Assembly (NCBI GenBank): GCA_963717455.1
Contig: OY970336.1
Coordinates: 2,666,001-2,730,000, forward strand
From: Bog-473 sp963717455
Lineage (GTDB): Bacteria > Actinomycetota > Acidimicrobiia > Acidimicrobiales > RAAP-2
Direction: 5' to 3'
DNA length: 64,000 nt
The notes beneath the pieces were generated by a model. The model made no database searches. It saw only the letters and a program-made list of their open reading frames with translations, and had not been told where the DNA came from. A program made the translations under genes and the position numbers. Shown here piece after piece: positions 25,258-33,686 of this stretch (its first letter is position 1; the number at the start of each line of letters is the position of its first letter).

Positions 25258-26244
25258 TCAGTCCCCGTGCGCGCTCGGCGCACGCAAGGCCGACAGGCGG
25301 TCGAGGACCGCCTCGGCCTCGGTGACGAAGCGGCGCACCAACTCGGCGGCCGGCACCAGTTCGGAGATCGCGCCAACACCCTGCCCGGCGGGGTAGCACT
25401 CCTTGTCGACGTCCACGCCATCGGTGTACGAGTCGCCGCCGAGGTGCATGGTCCCGTTCCCGTAGGAGACGCCCAGTTGCTCGGGGAATTTCTTGAGCTC
25501 GTCCGGATGGGCGTCGTAGTAGTCCGTGTAGGTGTTCCGCACGACGCGCATCGTCTTGCCGGAGTAGGCGCGGCTGACGGTCGTCTCGTCCTCCCGGCTG
25601 GCGATCAGCCTCTCCTTGTAGCCGAGCACACCGCGCGCCTCGGGGGTCGCGATGAAGCGGGTGCCGACCCAGATCCCGTCGGCCCCGAGCGCCAGGGCCG
25701 CTGCCAGGCCGCGGCCGTCGAAGATGCCTCCCGCCGCGACCACCGGCACATGGTGGCCGACCGCGTCGACGACCTGGGGGACGAGAGGGAGGGACGCCAC
25801 CTGGCCGGTGTGGCCTCCCGCCTCCGTGCCCTGCGCCACGACGAGGTCGCATCCGGCGTCGACGGCGCGCACCGCGTGCTCGACCTTCCCGCACATGCTC
25901 ACGACGACCACGTCGTTGCGATGGCACAGGTCGACCACCTCGGTCGGGACGCCGAGCCCGGCCACGAAGGCCGACGCGCCACCCTCGATGATCATCTTGA
26001 CCTGATCGGTCAGGCCGCCCGGCATGGCCGTCAGGAGGTCGACGCCGAACGGCTTGTCGGTGGCTTGCCGCACCGCCGCGATCTCTTCCGCCATCTTCTC
26101 GTCGCCCATGGTGGAGGCGCCGAGGCATCCGAAGCCCCCCGCTGCCGAGACGGCCGCGGCCAGCTGGGAGTACGACACACCCCCCATCCCGGCCAGCATG
26201 ACGGGGTGCTCGATCCCGAGCAGCTCAGTGAGGCGAGTGCGCAT
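25258..26244 (-). CDS. Nitronate monooxygenase / NPD-family flavoprotein
   Basis: A 328-residue member of the same FMN family as the gene at 1058. It reads MRTRLTELLGIEHPVMLAGMGGVSYSQLAAAVSAAGGFG at the start (in pieces), then GVDLLTAMPGG, AQGTEAGGHTGQVASLPLVPQVV with the family His, and AAGGIFDGRGLAAALALGADGIWVGTRFIAT. Related proteins include enoyl-reductase-like DUF561 and true nitronate oxidases, so the substrate is open. The ATG at 26244 is chosen because AGGAAG lies about 10 bases upstream and the family starts there, although the frame runs back to 26400. It is convergent with msrA and divergent from the MFS gene. Confidence 0.87.
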   Translation of the reverse strand: MRTRLTELLGIEHPVMLAGMGGVSYSQLAAAVSAAGGFGCLGASTMGDEKMAEEIAAVRQATDKPFGVDLLTAMPGGLTDQVKMIIEGGASAFVAGLGVPTEVVDLCHRNDVVVVSMCGKVEHAVRAVDAGCDLVVAQGTEAGGHTGQVASLPLVPQVVDAVGHHVPVVAAGGIFDGRGLAAALALGADGIWVGTRFIATPEARGVLGYKERLIASREDETTVSRAYSGKTMRVVRNTYTDYYDAHPDELKKFPEQLGVSYGNGTMHLGGDSYTDGVDVDKECYPAGQGVGAISELVPAAELVRRFVTEAEAVLDRLSALRAPSAHGD

Positions 26245-26464
26245 GAGTCTGGGTCTTCCTTCGTCTCGATCGTGTGCCCGCCGGCGTGCGACGGGCCGCT
26301 TGCTGCCGCGGGGACCGTAGCGCGGGTGACGCTGGTCCTGGATGCCGTGGGCGGTGACCGCCGTGGTCGGTCCGGCGGAAAGGGGCGGCGGCCTGCCCAT
26401 GGTTGCATTGGGAGGAGGACGTTCCTACTCTGAGCGGATCGTGGCAGGCGTCGGGGAGGTGGGT

Positions 26465-28570
26465 GTGAGCGTCGTCGCAGCGCCCCCCGTGGTCGAGAAG
26501 ATCACCAAGCGTCGACTCTGGCTGATCCTCGGTGCCCTGCTGCTCGGCATGCTGCTGGCCGCGCTCGACCAGACCATCGTGTCGACGGCGCTGCCCACCA
26601 TCGTGGGGGACCTGCACGGGGGGTCGCACCTGGCCTGGGTGGTCACCGCCTACCTGCTGGCCTCGACCGTGTCGACGCCGCTGTGGGGGAAGCTGGGCGA
26701 CCAGTACGGGCGGAAGACCTTCTTCCAGGCCGCGATCGTGATCTTCGTCGTGGGTTCCGCGCTGGCGGGGTTCAGCCACACCATGACCGAGCTCATCGCC
26801 TTCCGCGCGCTGCAGGGCCTGGGCGGTGGCGGGCTGATGGTCGGCGCCCAGACGATCATCGGCGACGTGGTCTCGCCGCGCGACCGGGGCCGCTACATGG
26901 GGCTCTTCGGCGCCATGTTCGCGGTGGCCACGGTCATCGGGCCGCTGATCGGCGGGCTGTGCGTGACCTACCTGTCGTGGCGCTGGGTCTTCTACATCAA
27001 CCTCCCGCTCGGGATCCTGGCCCTGTTCGTGACCGGCGCCGTGCTGCCGGGCCATCTGCGCCGCGTGGGCCACGCCATCGATTATGCGGGGACGCTGCTG
27101 CTCGCCGGCTCGGCGACGTCGCTCATCCTCTTCGCCAGCCTGGGAGGGATCTCGTGGGCCTGGGGCTCGGTCCCGAGCATTGCGTGCGCCGTTGTGGGCG
27201 TCATTCTGGCGGTGGCGTTCGTCTTCGCCGAGCGGGCCGCTTCGGAGCCCGTGATCCCGCTGTCGCTCTTCCGGGTGCGTGTCTTCACGGCTGCCAGCGC
27301 GATCGGCTTCGTGATGGGGTTCGCGATGTTCGGAGCGCTCACCTTCCTGCCGCTGTTCTTGCAGAACGTCAAGGGCGTCAGCCCGACGGTATCGGGCCTG
27401 CGCATCCTGCCGCTCATGCTCGGGATGCTCGGTGCCTCCGTCATCTCGGGCCGGCTGGTCACACGCTGGGGCCGGTATCGCATCTTCCCGATCCTGGGCA
27501 CCGCGTTGATGACCCTGGGCGCATACCTGCTGTCGCTCATCGACGCTGCGACGAACGGGTGGGTGCTGGCCGGCTACATGTTCGTCTTCGGTGTCGGTAT
27601 GGGCCTGATCATGCAGGTGCTCGTGGTCGCGGTACAGAACGCGGTGTCCTACAAGGATCTCGGAGTGGCAACGAGCAGCGCGACGTTCTTCCGGATGGTC
27701 GGAGGGTCCTTCGGCACGGCGGTGTTCGGCGCGATCTACACGATCGTCTTCACTCACACGATCGCGCCGACGCTGGCCAAGGTCCCCGCGTCGGTGATCA
27801 AGAACTTCAACCCGCAGACGATCAACCCGGCGATCCTGGACAAGCTCAAGTCGACCGCGGAGGGCCTGCTGTTCTACGGCAAGTACATCGACGCCGTCAC
27901 CCATGCGGTGCAGGTCGTGTTCTTCGTCGCGGTGCCGATCTCCTTCTTCGCCTTCCTGCTGAGCTTCCTCCTTCCGGAGGTCGAGCTGCGCAAGACGGTG
28001 GAGACGGTCGACCTGGGCGAGGTGCAAGGGGCGCCGCAGCACCGCTCGTCGCTCCAGGAGATCCAGCTGGCGCTGGAACGGGTGTCGGCCCGGGAGAACC
28101 GGCCCGAGCTCTACCGCACGCTGGCGCAGCGGGCGGGGATCGACCTGCCGCCCCGGTCGGTCTGGCTGCTGTACCGGCTGTCCGAACGGCCCGCCTGCAC
28201 CGTCACCGAGGTGGCCGATCGCTTGAAGGTCGACCCGGAGGTGATCCAGCCCGGCGTGGACGGGTTGGTCTCCGCCGGCATGATCGAGGAGCGGCGCCAG
28301 GGTGCGCAGGGCGACCTCCACCTGACGAGCGCGGGGTCGACCGCACTCGAGAAGCTGACCGAGGCCCGGCGGAACGGGCTGACCGAGCTGCTCGAGGGAT
28401 GGAACCCCGAGGAGCACCCCGAGATCATCGAGATGGTGAAGGAGCTCGCCCACGCCCTGCTGGCCGACGACGAGCGGATGGTGGCCGACGCCATGCCGGA
28501 GCCGGCGGGGGTCGGTGCCGGGGCTGGGTCGGGACCTGCGTCCGGGTCCGGGTCGGGGGTTGCCGGGTAG
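26465..28570 (+). CDS. EmrB/QacA-type MFS exporter with C-terminal winged-helix domain
   Basis: A 701-residue protein. Residues 1 to about 500 form a 14-segment DHA2 drug:proton antiporter: ALDQTIVSTALPTIVGDL (first segment and motif D1), LWGKLGDQYGRK (motif A), ALQGLGGGGLMVGAQTIIGD (motif B region) and WRWVFYINLPLG. After the last segment (about 480-500) comes a 200-residue cytoplasmic tail. Its residues about 552-630 read as a MarR-like winged helix: SVWLLYRLSERPACTVTEVADRLKVDP, then GLVSAGMIEERR and LTSAGSTALEKL. The protein ends in a Gly/Ser-rich run. The start GTG 26465 has GGAGG five bases upstream; GTG 26459 and an ATG at 26399 are alternatives. It stands alone. Confidence 0.88.
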   Translation: MSVVAAPPVVEKITKRRLWLILGALLLGMLLAALDQTIVSTALPTIVGDLHGGSHLAWVVTAYLLASTVSTPLWGKLGDQYGRKTFFQAAIVIFVVGSALAGFSHTMTELIAFRALQGLGGGGLMVGAQTIIGDVVSPRDRGRYMGLFGAMFAVATVIGPLIGGLCVTYLSWRWVFYINLPLGILALFVTGAVLPGHLRRVGHAIDYAGTLLLAGSATSLILFASLGGISWAWGSVPSIACAVVGVILAVAFVFAERAASEPVIPLSLFRVRVFTAASAIGFVMGFAMFGALTFLPLFLQNVKGVSPTVSGLRILPLMLGMLGASVISGRLVTRWGRYRIFPILGTALMTLGAYLLSLIDAATNGWVLAGYMFVFGVGMGLIMQVLVVAVQNAVSYKDLGVATSSATFFRMVGGSFGTAVFGAIYTIVFTHTIAPTLAKVPASVIKNFNPQTINPAILDKLKSTAEGLLFYGKYIDAVTHAVQVVFFVAVPISFFAFLLSFLLPEVELRKTVETVDLGEVQGAPQHRSSLQEIQLALERVSARENRPELYRTLAQRAGIDLPPRSVWLLYRLSERPACTVTEVADRLKVDPEVIQPGVDGLVSAGMIEERRQGAQGDLHLTSAGSTALEKLTEARRNGLTELLEGWNPEEHPEIIEMVKELAHALLADDERMVADAMPEPAGVGAGAGSGPASGSGSGVAG

Positions 28571-28589
28571 CGCCCGAGGTGCTCTTGGG

Positions 28590-29612
28590 TCAGGGCGTGG
28601 CGCCTGAGGAGTCCGAGGTGAGGTGTTCGCGGACGGCAGCGAGCGCGCTCGCCGGTGCCCCGATGGCGTCGAGACCGATCAGCGCTGCGCCGAGCACCGG
28701 CGGAGCCTCGAGGCGGACGAGCACGGCTCGAGGCGCCACGTCGTGGACGCCCACCGCGACGCGCTCGTGGAAGGCGACGTCACTGGTGTCGAACACGCCG
28801 CCGCCGAGCACGACCTCGACGGGTTCGTCCTGGAGGTCGAGCCGTACGACAGCCCCGCGGACGAATGCCACGACTTCGTCTGCCAGCGTGTTGGCCGCCT
28901 GTCGGGCGAGCGGGTCGCCGTCGGCGGCCGCGTCGAGGAGCACGCGCGCCAACTCGAAGAGCCGGGCGTAGGGGATGGCGCCCGTGTAGATGCCGCTGAG
29001 CACCGCCTCCGCGTCGGGTTGCCCGAGGTGCGCCGGCACCCGCTCCCTGAGCGAGGTGGGACTACCGCGGCCGTCTCCGGCCCGCAGCGCCAACCCGAGG
29101 GCACGGACCCCGAGCCACGCCCCGCCCGGCGCGAAGTCACCCGAGAGCTCGGCGAGAGCAGGGAACCGGACGGTCCTCCCGTCGGGCCCCACGGCTGCGC
29201 AGTTGACGCCGGTGCCGCAGACGACGCCGATACCCCACGAGGACGTCGTGCCCGCTCTGGAGACGGCGAACGTGTCGTTGCGCAGGATCACCTGCTCGGT
29301 CCATCCCTCCACAGCGATCGCAGGTGCGAGCTTCTCCTCGTCGACCGGGAGGTCGATGCCGGCCAGGCAGTACACGCCCGTCGGGCAGACCGGGAGCGCG
29401 CCACCGTCTCGGTGCGCCGCATCGGTCACCGCAGCCACGGCCTCGTGCAGGGCCGTGCGCGTGCCCTCCAGGCCGACGAGCTGGTGGTTGCTCGGACCTA
29501 CCCGGGCCCGGCCCAGGACGGCACCGTCACCGGACACGAGGACGACATCAGTCTTCGTGCTGCCGCCGTCGAACGCGAGCACGGCGGGCTCGGCAGCCGA
29601 GGGGGCGGGCAC
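28590..29612 (-). CDS. BadF/BcrA-type sugar kinase (N-acetylglucosamine kinase-like)
   Basis: A 340-residue kinase of the ASKHA fold. The first phosphate loop is LAFDGGSTKTDVVLV, the second is GVVCGTGVNCAAVG, and the adenosine part is VVLGGGVFDT. The acidic ILRNDTFAV supplies the catalytic Asp. Homologues phosphorylate N-acetylglucosamine or related amino sugars. It starts at GTG 29612, only 23 bases from the GTG of the divergent GH4 gene; a kinase and a 6-phospho-glycosidase in a divergent pair suggest uptake or recycling of a beta-linked disaccharide, but specificity cannot be read from sequence. Confidence 0.85.
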   Translation of the reverse strand: MPAPSAAEPAVLAFDGGSTKTDVVLVSGDGAVLGRARVGPSNHQLVGLEGTRTALHEAVAAVTDAAHRDGGALPVCPTGVYCLAGIDLPVDEEKLAPAIAVEGWTEQVILRNDTFAVSRAGTTSSWGIGVVCGTGVNCAAVGPDGRTVRFPALAELSGDFAPGGAWLGVRALGLALRAGDGRGSPTSLRERVPAHLGQPDAEAVLSGIYTGAIPYARLFELARVLLDAAADGDPLARQAANTLADEVVAFVRGAVVRLDLQDEPVEVVLGGGVFDTSDVAFHERVAVGVHDVAPRAVLVRLEAPPVLGAALIGLDAIGAPASALAAVREHLTSDSSGATP

Positions 29613-29635
29613 GCACGGATGTTACGTTGCGCTGC

Positions 29636-30961
29636 GTGGGGACAAAGGTGGCCGTCGTCGGTGGGGGGAGCACCTACACCCCCGAGCTCGTCGACGGGCT
29701 GTGCGATCTGGATGACCGGATGGTCGTCGACGACCTCGTCCTGCTCGACCCGAGCGATGTTCGCCGCGACGTCGTCGGTGGTCTGTCCGAGCGCATCCTG
29801 CGGGCGCGCGGATGGGGTGGGACCTTCTCGACGACAGCCGACCCCCACGCCGCGTTGGAGGGCGCCGACTTCGTCGTCGTGCAGTTGCGCATCGGCGGCC
29901 AGGCGGCCCGCCACGTCGACGAGACCCTCCCCGTCGGCTACGGGTGCCTCGGCCAGGAGACGGTCGGTGCAGGTGGGTTCGCCAAGGCGCTGCGCACGGT
30001 GCCGGTCGTCCTGGGGCTGGCGGAGGAGATGGCGGCCCGGGCCAACCCGGGCGCGTGGTTGGTCGACTTCACCAACCCGGTGGGCATCGTGACGCAGGCG
30101 CTGCTCGACGAGGGCCACCGGGCCGTGGGACTGTGCAACGTCGCCATCTGGGCCCAGCGACGCCTCGGCCACTATCTCGGTGTCGATCCCGACGAGGTGG
30201 CGATCGAGCACGTCGGGCTCAACCACCTGACGTGGATCCGCTCCGCCCGCACCGGCAGCGGTACCGGTGTCGATCCCGAGGGCGCCGGGGGAGACGGCCC
30301 GGGTGGACCTGATCGCCTCGACGATCTCTTCGAGCGTTTCGGCCCGGAGCTCGAGCTCGAGAGCGGCGTGCCCATCGACGTGCTCCGCATGCAGCATGCC
30401 CTGCCCTCGTACTACGTGCACTACTACTACCAACACGACGCCGAGGTGGCGCAGCAGGCGGCACCGGGCCATCGCTCACGGGCCGACGTCGTGGCGGAGC
30501 TCGAGACGAAGCTGCTCGAGGAGTACCGGGATCCCGCCCTCGTGACGAAGCCGGCCGCACTGTCGTACCGGGGCGGTGCCTTCTACTCGCTGGCCGCGGT
30601 GCGCCTCATGACATCGCTGCACGACGGGAAGGGCGACATCCAGGTCGTCGACATGCGCAACGACGGGGCGGTGCCCGGGCTCCCCGACGATGCGGTCGTC
30701 GAGACGACCGCCGTGGTGGACGCGGACGGTGCCCATCCGTTGCCCCAACGGCCCCTGCCGCCCGACATGCTCGGCCTCGTCCAGCACGCCAAGGCATACG
30801 AGCGTCTGGCCGTCCGCGCCGCCTGCTCGGGGAGCCGGGAGGACGTGGTGCGCGCATTGTTGGCCAACCCTCTGGTCGCTCAGTACCCGCTGGCGGCTGA
30901 GTTGGCCAACGAGCTCTTGGCGGCGAACAAAGACCATCTGCCTCGCTTCTTCCCGTCGTGA
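29636..30961 (+). CDS. Glycoside hydrolase family 4, 6-phospho-beta-glucosidase type
   Basis: A 441-residue NAD- and Mn-dependent glycosidase. The dinucleotide loop VAVVGGGSTYTPELVDGL is at the N-terminus, TNPVGIVTQALL follows, and the metal ligands are Cys167 in VGLCNVAIW and His197 in VGLNHLTW. Length is exactly that of the family. The start is GTG 29636; longer open frames extend back to 29324 but would run through the divergent kinase. A TACGTT lies about eight bases upstream, so a leaderless mRNA is possible. The enzyme would cleave a phosphorylated beta-glucoside or chitobiose-like sugar. Confidence 0.92.
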   Translation: MGTKVAVVGGGSTYTPELVDGLCDLDDRMVVDDLVLLDPSDVRRDVVGGLSERILRARGWGGTFSTTADPHAALEGADFVVVQLRIGGQAARHVDETLPVGYGCLGQETVGAGGFAKALRTVPVVLGLAEEMAARANPGAWLVDFTNPVGIVTQALLDEGHRAVGLCNVAIWAQRRLGHYLGVDPDEVAIEHVGLNHLTWIRSARTGSGTGVDPEGAGGDGPGGPDRLDDLFERFGPELELESGVPIDVLRMQHALPSYYVHYYYQHDAEVAQQAAPGHRSRADVVAELETKLLEEYRDPALVTKPAALSYRGGAFYSLAAVRLMTSLHDGKGDIQVVDMRNDGAVPGLPDDAVVETTAVVDADGAHPLPQRPLPPDMLGLVQHAKAYERLAVRAACSGSREDVVRALLANPLVAQYPLAAELANELLAANKDHLPRFFPS

Positions 30962-31149
30962 GCTGGGAGGGGCGCACCGGGAAGTGGGGCTAGTGTTCTC
31001 ACGGTTCATCGGTGTGCCGGGAAGACTGGTCGGCGACGAGTGACAGCTTTCCCAATGACCAACGCCACCATCTCCTCCTCGACCCGCTCCCCGCGTTCCG
31101 ACGGGCGTCGGCACGCGATCCGTCATCTGCTCGGTTCGACCGCGCCGTC

Positions 31150-32580
31150 GTGACCGACATCGACGAGATCGTCACGCCGCAGCCGGCGCGCGTCGGCAAG
31201 GACCGACGTCAGCTGCCGAGCTGGCACTGGGAGGAGCTGCGGACGACGTTGTGGGTCGTCCCGGCCATCCTCATCGTGGTGTCCGTCCTTCTGTTCCTCG
31301 TGACCTTCGAGATCGACCTGGCGGTGTTCCACGGTCACATCCACCTACCGACCTGGATCCGGACAGGGGACGCGAACGCCGAACGCCAGGTGCTCATCGC
31401 CATTGCCGCCGCCGTCATCACCGTGGTCGGAGTCGTGTTCTCCATCACGATCCTTGCGTTGACGCTGGCGTCGCAACAGTTCGGGCCACGCATGATGAGG
31501 AACTTCGTGCGCGACGTCGGCAACCAGGTCACGCTCGGCGTGTTCGTCGGGACGTTCGTGTACTCGGTCCTGGCACTCGTCTCCATCAACAGCGCCAGCC
31601 CGCATTTCGTCCCGTACCTCTCGACCTCGGTGGCCGAGGCCCTGTTGATGGTCGACCTCGTGGTCTTGATCTACTTCATCCACCACATCGCGAAGTCGAT
31701 CCAGCTCCCCGAGGTCATCGCCGGGATCGCCGACGATCTGATGAAGTCGATCGACGCGGAATTCCCCGACAAGGTCGGGAACGGGGCCGATGCCGAGCCG
31801 GTGTCGCAGAAGCACGGAGGGAAGTCGGTGCCCGAATTGCTCACCCTCATCGATGAGCGCGGGGCGGAAGTCCCTTCGCAGGTGAGCGGCTACATCCAGT
31901 ACGTGGGCTACTCCCAGCTCATCGGCATCGCGACCCGGACCGACTCGGTGATCCGGCTGGAGCACCGGCCCGGCCACTATCTCGCCACCGGCCGCGCGCT
32001 GGCGATGGTCTGGCCGCGGGGAGCGGCGCCCGAGGTCGCCCGCGCCCTCTCAAAGGCCCACGTGACCGGGCCGCACCGCACGCTGGTGCAAGACCCCGTG
32101 TTCGCCATCGACCAGCTCGTCGAGATCGCCATCCGTGCCCTCTCGGCTGCGGTCAACGACACCTTCACCGCGCTCACGTGCATCGACTGGCTCTCGGCCG
32201 GCCTCGGTCGGGTGTCGGGCCGGGTGCTCGACGAGGGCGTGTACCGGGACGGGGAGGGCTACGTGCGCCTGATCGAGTCGGACCCGTCCTACGCCCGCAT
32301 GGTCAATCGCGCCTTCGACAAGATCCGCCAGTCGGGCGCCCGGAATCCGGCCGTCCTGATCCGGCTGATCGACTCGCTGGGGTCGATCATGCTCGACACC
32401 ACCTCGCCGGAGCAGCGGGTCGTGCTCCGTCGCCAGGCCGACATGGTGCTGCGGCTGTCGGAGGAAACGGTCACCGAACCGAACGACCTCGAGGAGATCC
32501 GGTTCCGCCACCGCCGCCTGCCCGGTGAGGACGCCTTCGGGGAGAAGCCGCACACCTGGTCGAAGATGGACCTGCGCTGA
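31150..32580 (+). CDS. DUF2254 membrane protein
   Basis: A 476-residue DUF2254 family protein of unknown function. Four membrane segments occur in the first half: TTLWVVPAILIVVSVLLFL (about 31-50), AAAVITVVGVVFSITILAL (about 82-101), VTLGVFVGTFVYSVLALVSI and ALLMVDLVVLIYFIHHI. Conserved family blocks are ASQQFGPRMMRNFVRD and the soluble C-terminal half with YIQYVGYSQLIGIA, ALSAAVNDTFTALTCIDWL. I use the GTG at 31150, because the sequence before it (frame open from 31012) is low-complexity. It stands alone with no close operon partner. Confidence 0.85.
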   Translation: MTDIDEIVTPQPARVGKDRRQLPSWHWEELRTTLWVVPAILIVVSVLLFLVTFEIDLAVFHGHIHLPTWIRTGDANAERQVLIAIAAAVITVVGVVFSITILALTLASQQFGPRMMRNFVRDVGNQVTLGVFVGTFVYSVLALVSINSASPHFVPYLSTSVAEALLMVDLVVLIYFIHHIAKSIQLPEVIAGIADDLMKSIDAEFPDKVGNGADAEPVSQKHGGKSVPELLTLIDERGAEVPSQVSGYIQYVGYSQLIGIATRTDSVIRLEHRPGHYLATGRALAMVWPRGAAPEVARALSKAHVTGPHRTLVQDPVFAIDQLVEIAIRALSAAVNDTFTALTCIDWLSAGLGRVSGRVLDEGVYRDGEGYVRLIESDPSYARMVNRAFDKIRQSGARNPAVLIRLIDSLGSIMLDTTSPEQRVVLRRQADMVLRLSEETVTEPNDLEEIRFRHRRLPGEDAFGEKPHTWSKMDLR

Positions 32581-32607
32581 CGCTTCGAGGTGCGCCGACT
32601 GCGGGAG

Positions 32608-32961
32608 TCAGGGATCTTGGTGGTCCTGGGACCTCTTCCAGCGATCAGCCCAGTGCTGCAGCGGTGTGATGGCGTCACCCAGCTGGCACCCGAGCGAGGT
32701 CAGGGCGTACGTGCCGTCGTCATCCTGTTCGACGAGGCCAGCGGTGCGCAGGTCGGCCAGCCGCTCGTAGAGCACGCTCGAGGACATGTCGTCGCAGCGT
32801 GCTCGCAGCGCCCGGGCTCCGAGGTTGCCGTCACGCAGCTCCCAGAGGATGCGCAGCGTCCAGCGCCGGCCGAGGAGGTCGAGCGCCGCCATGAGCGGCC
32901 GCCCCGAGGTCGACCCGCGGACGGGCCGGCCGGGGAGGGGGGAGGTGGGGGGCGGTGTCAT
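32608..32961 (-). CDS. HxlR-family transcriptional regulator
   Basis: A 117-residue winged-helix regulator of the HxlR type. The family core is visible from residue 24: ALDLLGRRWTLRILWELRDGNLGARALRARCDDMSSSVLYERLADLRTAGLVEQDDDGTYALTSLG in successive pieces, covering helices 2-4 and the wing. The normal N-terminal sensing cysteine of HxlR/YodB is absent; the only Cys residues are in the recognition region and wing. It is divergent from a carboxymuconolactone-decarboxylase-like gene, and a long inverted repeat lies between the two starts, so it probably controls that gene and itself. Confidence 0.9.
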   Translation of the reverse strand: MTPPPTSPLPGRPVRGSTSGRPLMAALDLLGRRWTLRILWELRDGNLGARALRARCDDMSSSVLYERLADLRTAGLVEQDDDGTYALTSLGCQLGDAITPLQHWADRWKRSQDHQDP

Positions 32962-33000
32962 CGGGGCGGGGCCACGTGGCTCTCGGTGGCGGGGAAGCGG

Positions 33001-33056
33001 TTCTGAATCCGAAACACCTCAGCTAGGGTAATGGACCGAGTGTTTCGAATTCAGAA
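33001..33056. promoter_or_regulatory. Long inverted repeat between hxlR-type and CMD-type genes, probable operator
   Basis: TTCTGAATCCGAAACAC (33001-33017) and GTGTTTCGAATTCAGAA (33040-33056) are reverse complements with one mismatch in 17 positions. The 22-base spacer contains TAGGGTA, a plausible -10 element for either strand. Arm centres are 39 bases apart. The dyad sits between a winged-helix dimer gene and its divergent neighbour, the normal place for an HxlR operator. Confidence 0.75.
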
Positions 33057-33074
33057 ATCCTGGAGGTGACGGCC

Positions 33075-33650
33075 ATGGACTCGCAACAAACAGCGCTCCT
33101 CTCACCGCTCGAACCGCCTTTCGAGCCGGCGGTCGGGGAACAGCTGCGCTCGATGATGCCGCCCGGGGTTCCCCCGATCGCGCTCTTCCGGACCTTCGTC
33201 CGGAATCCGCCGATGGCGACAGCGATGCAGCCGTGGGGACGGCACGAGCTCGGGCGGTCCTTCACGCTCGGGCTGCGCGAACGCGAGATCGTGATCGACC
33301 GCACCTGTGCCCGCTGCGGCTGCGAGTACGAGTGGGGCGTGCACGTCGCGTTCTTCGCCGCCCGTGCGGATCTCGACGCGGCGCAGGTGACGTCGCTGAC
33401 CCACGGCAGACCCGCCGACCCGTGTTGGGTGGAGGAGCGTGAGCGCCAGCTGATCCGGCTCGTGGACGAGCTGCACGACTCGTCCGACGTCAGCGAGGCC
33501 TTGTGGCAGGAACTGCGGAGTCATTACGACGAGGCCGCGTTGCTGGATCTGCTCCTCCTGTGCGGCTGGTATCACGCGATCAGCTTCACGGCCCGGGCCG
33601 CCCGCGTGCCGCTCGAGGCCGGCGCACCAACCTTCGACTCGGTGCGCTGA
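33075..33650 (+). CDS. Carboxymuconolactone decarboxylase / AhpD-fold protein
   Basis: A 191-residue AhpD-like protein. The family stretch is LRTFVRNPP..LG..FTLGLREREIVIDRTCARCGCEYEWGVHVAFF in pieces, with Cys78, Cys81 and Cys83 ahead of Tyr85, Glu86 and His90. The Glu-Tyr-x-x-x-x-His pattern is that of carboxymuconolactone decarboxylases; the cluster of cysteines suggests a peroxidase or disulfide role as in AhpD, but the spacing is not the standard CxxC-x3-H. The ATG at 33075 has GGAGG eight bases upstream (33062-33066). It is probably regulated by the divergent HxlR-type protein. Confidence 0.85.
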   Translation: MDSQQTALLSPLEPPFEPAVGEQLRSMMPPGVPPIALFRTFVRNPPMATAMQPWGRHELGRSFTLGLREREIVIDRTCARCGCEYEWGVHVAFFAARADLDAAQVTSLTHGRPADPCWVEERERQLIRLVDELHDSSDVSEALWQELRSHYDEAALLDLLLLCGWYHAISFTARAARVPLEAGAPTFDSVR

Positions 33651-33686
33651 ACTGACGCGATCCCCGGTGCGGGTGCCTGAGCGGTC

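Noticed and set aside
26225..28453. Minus-strand 742-codon open frame
   Set aside because: Antisense to the MFS exporter; the translation is Arg/Asp/Glu/His-rich filler and has no membrane or domain pattern.
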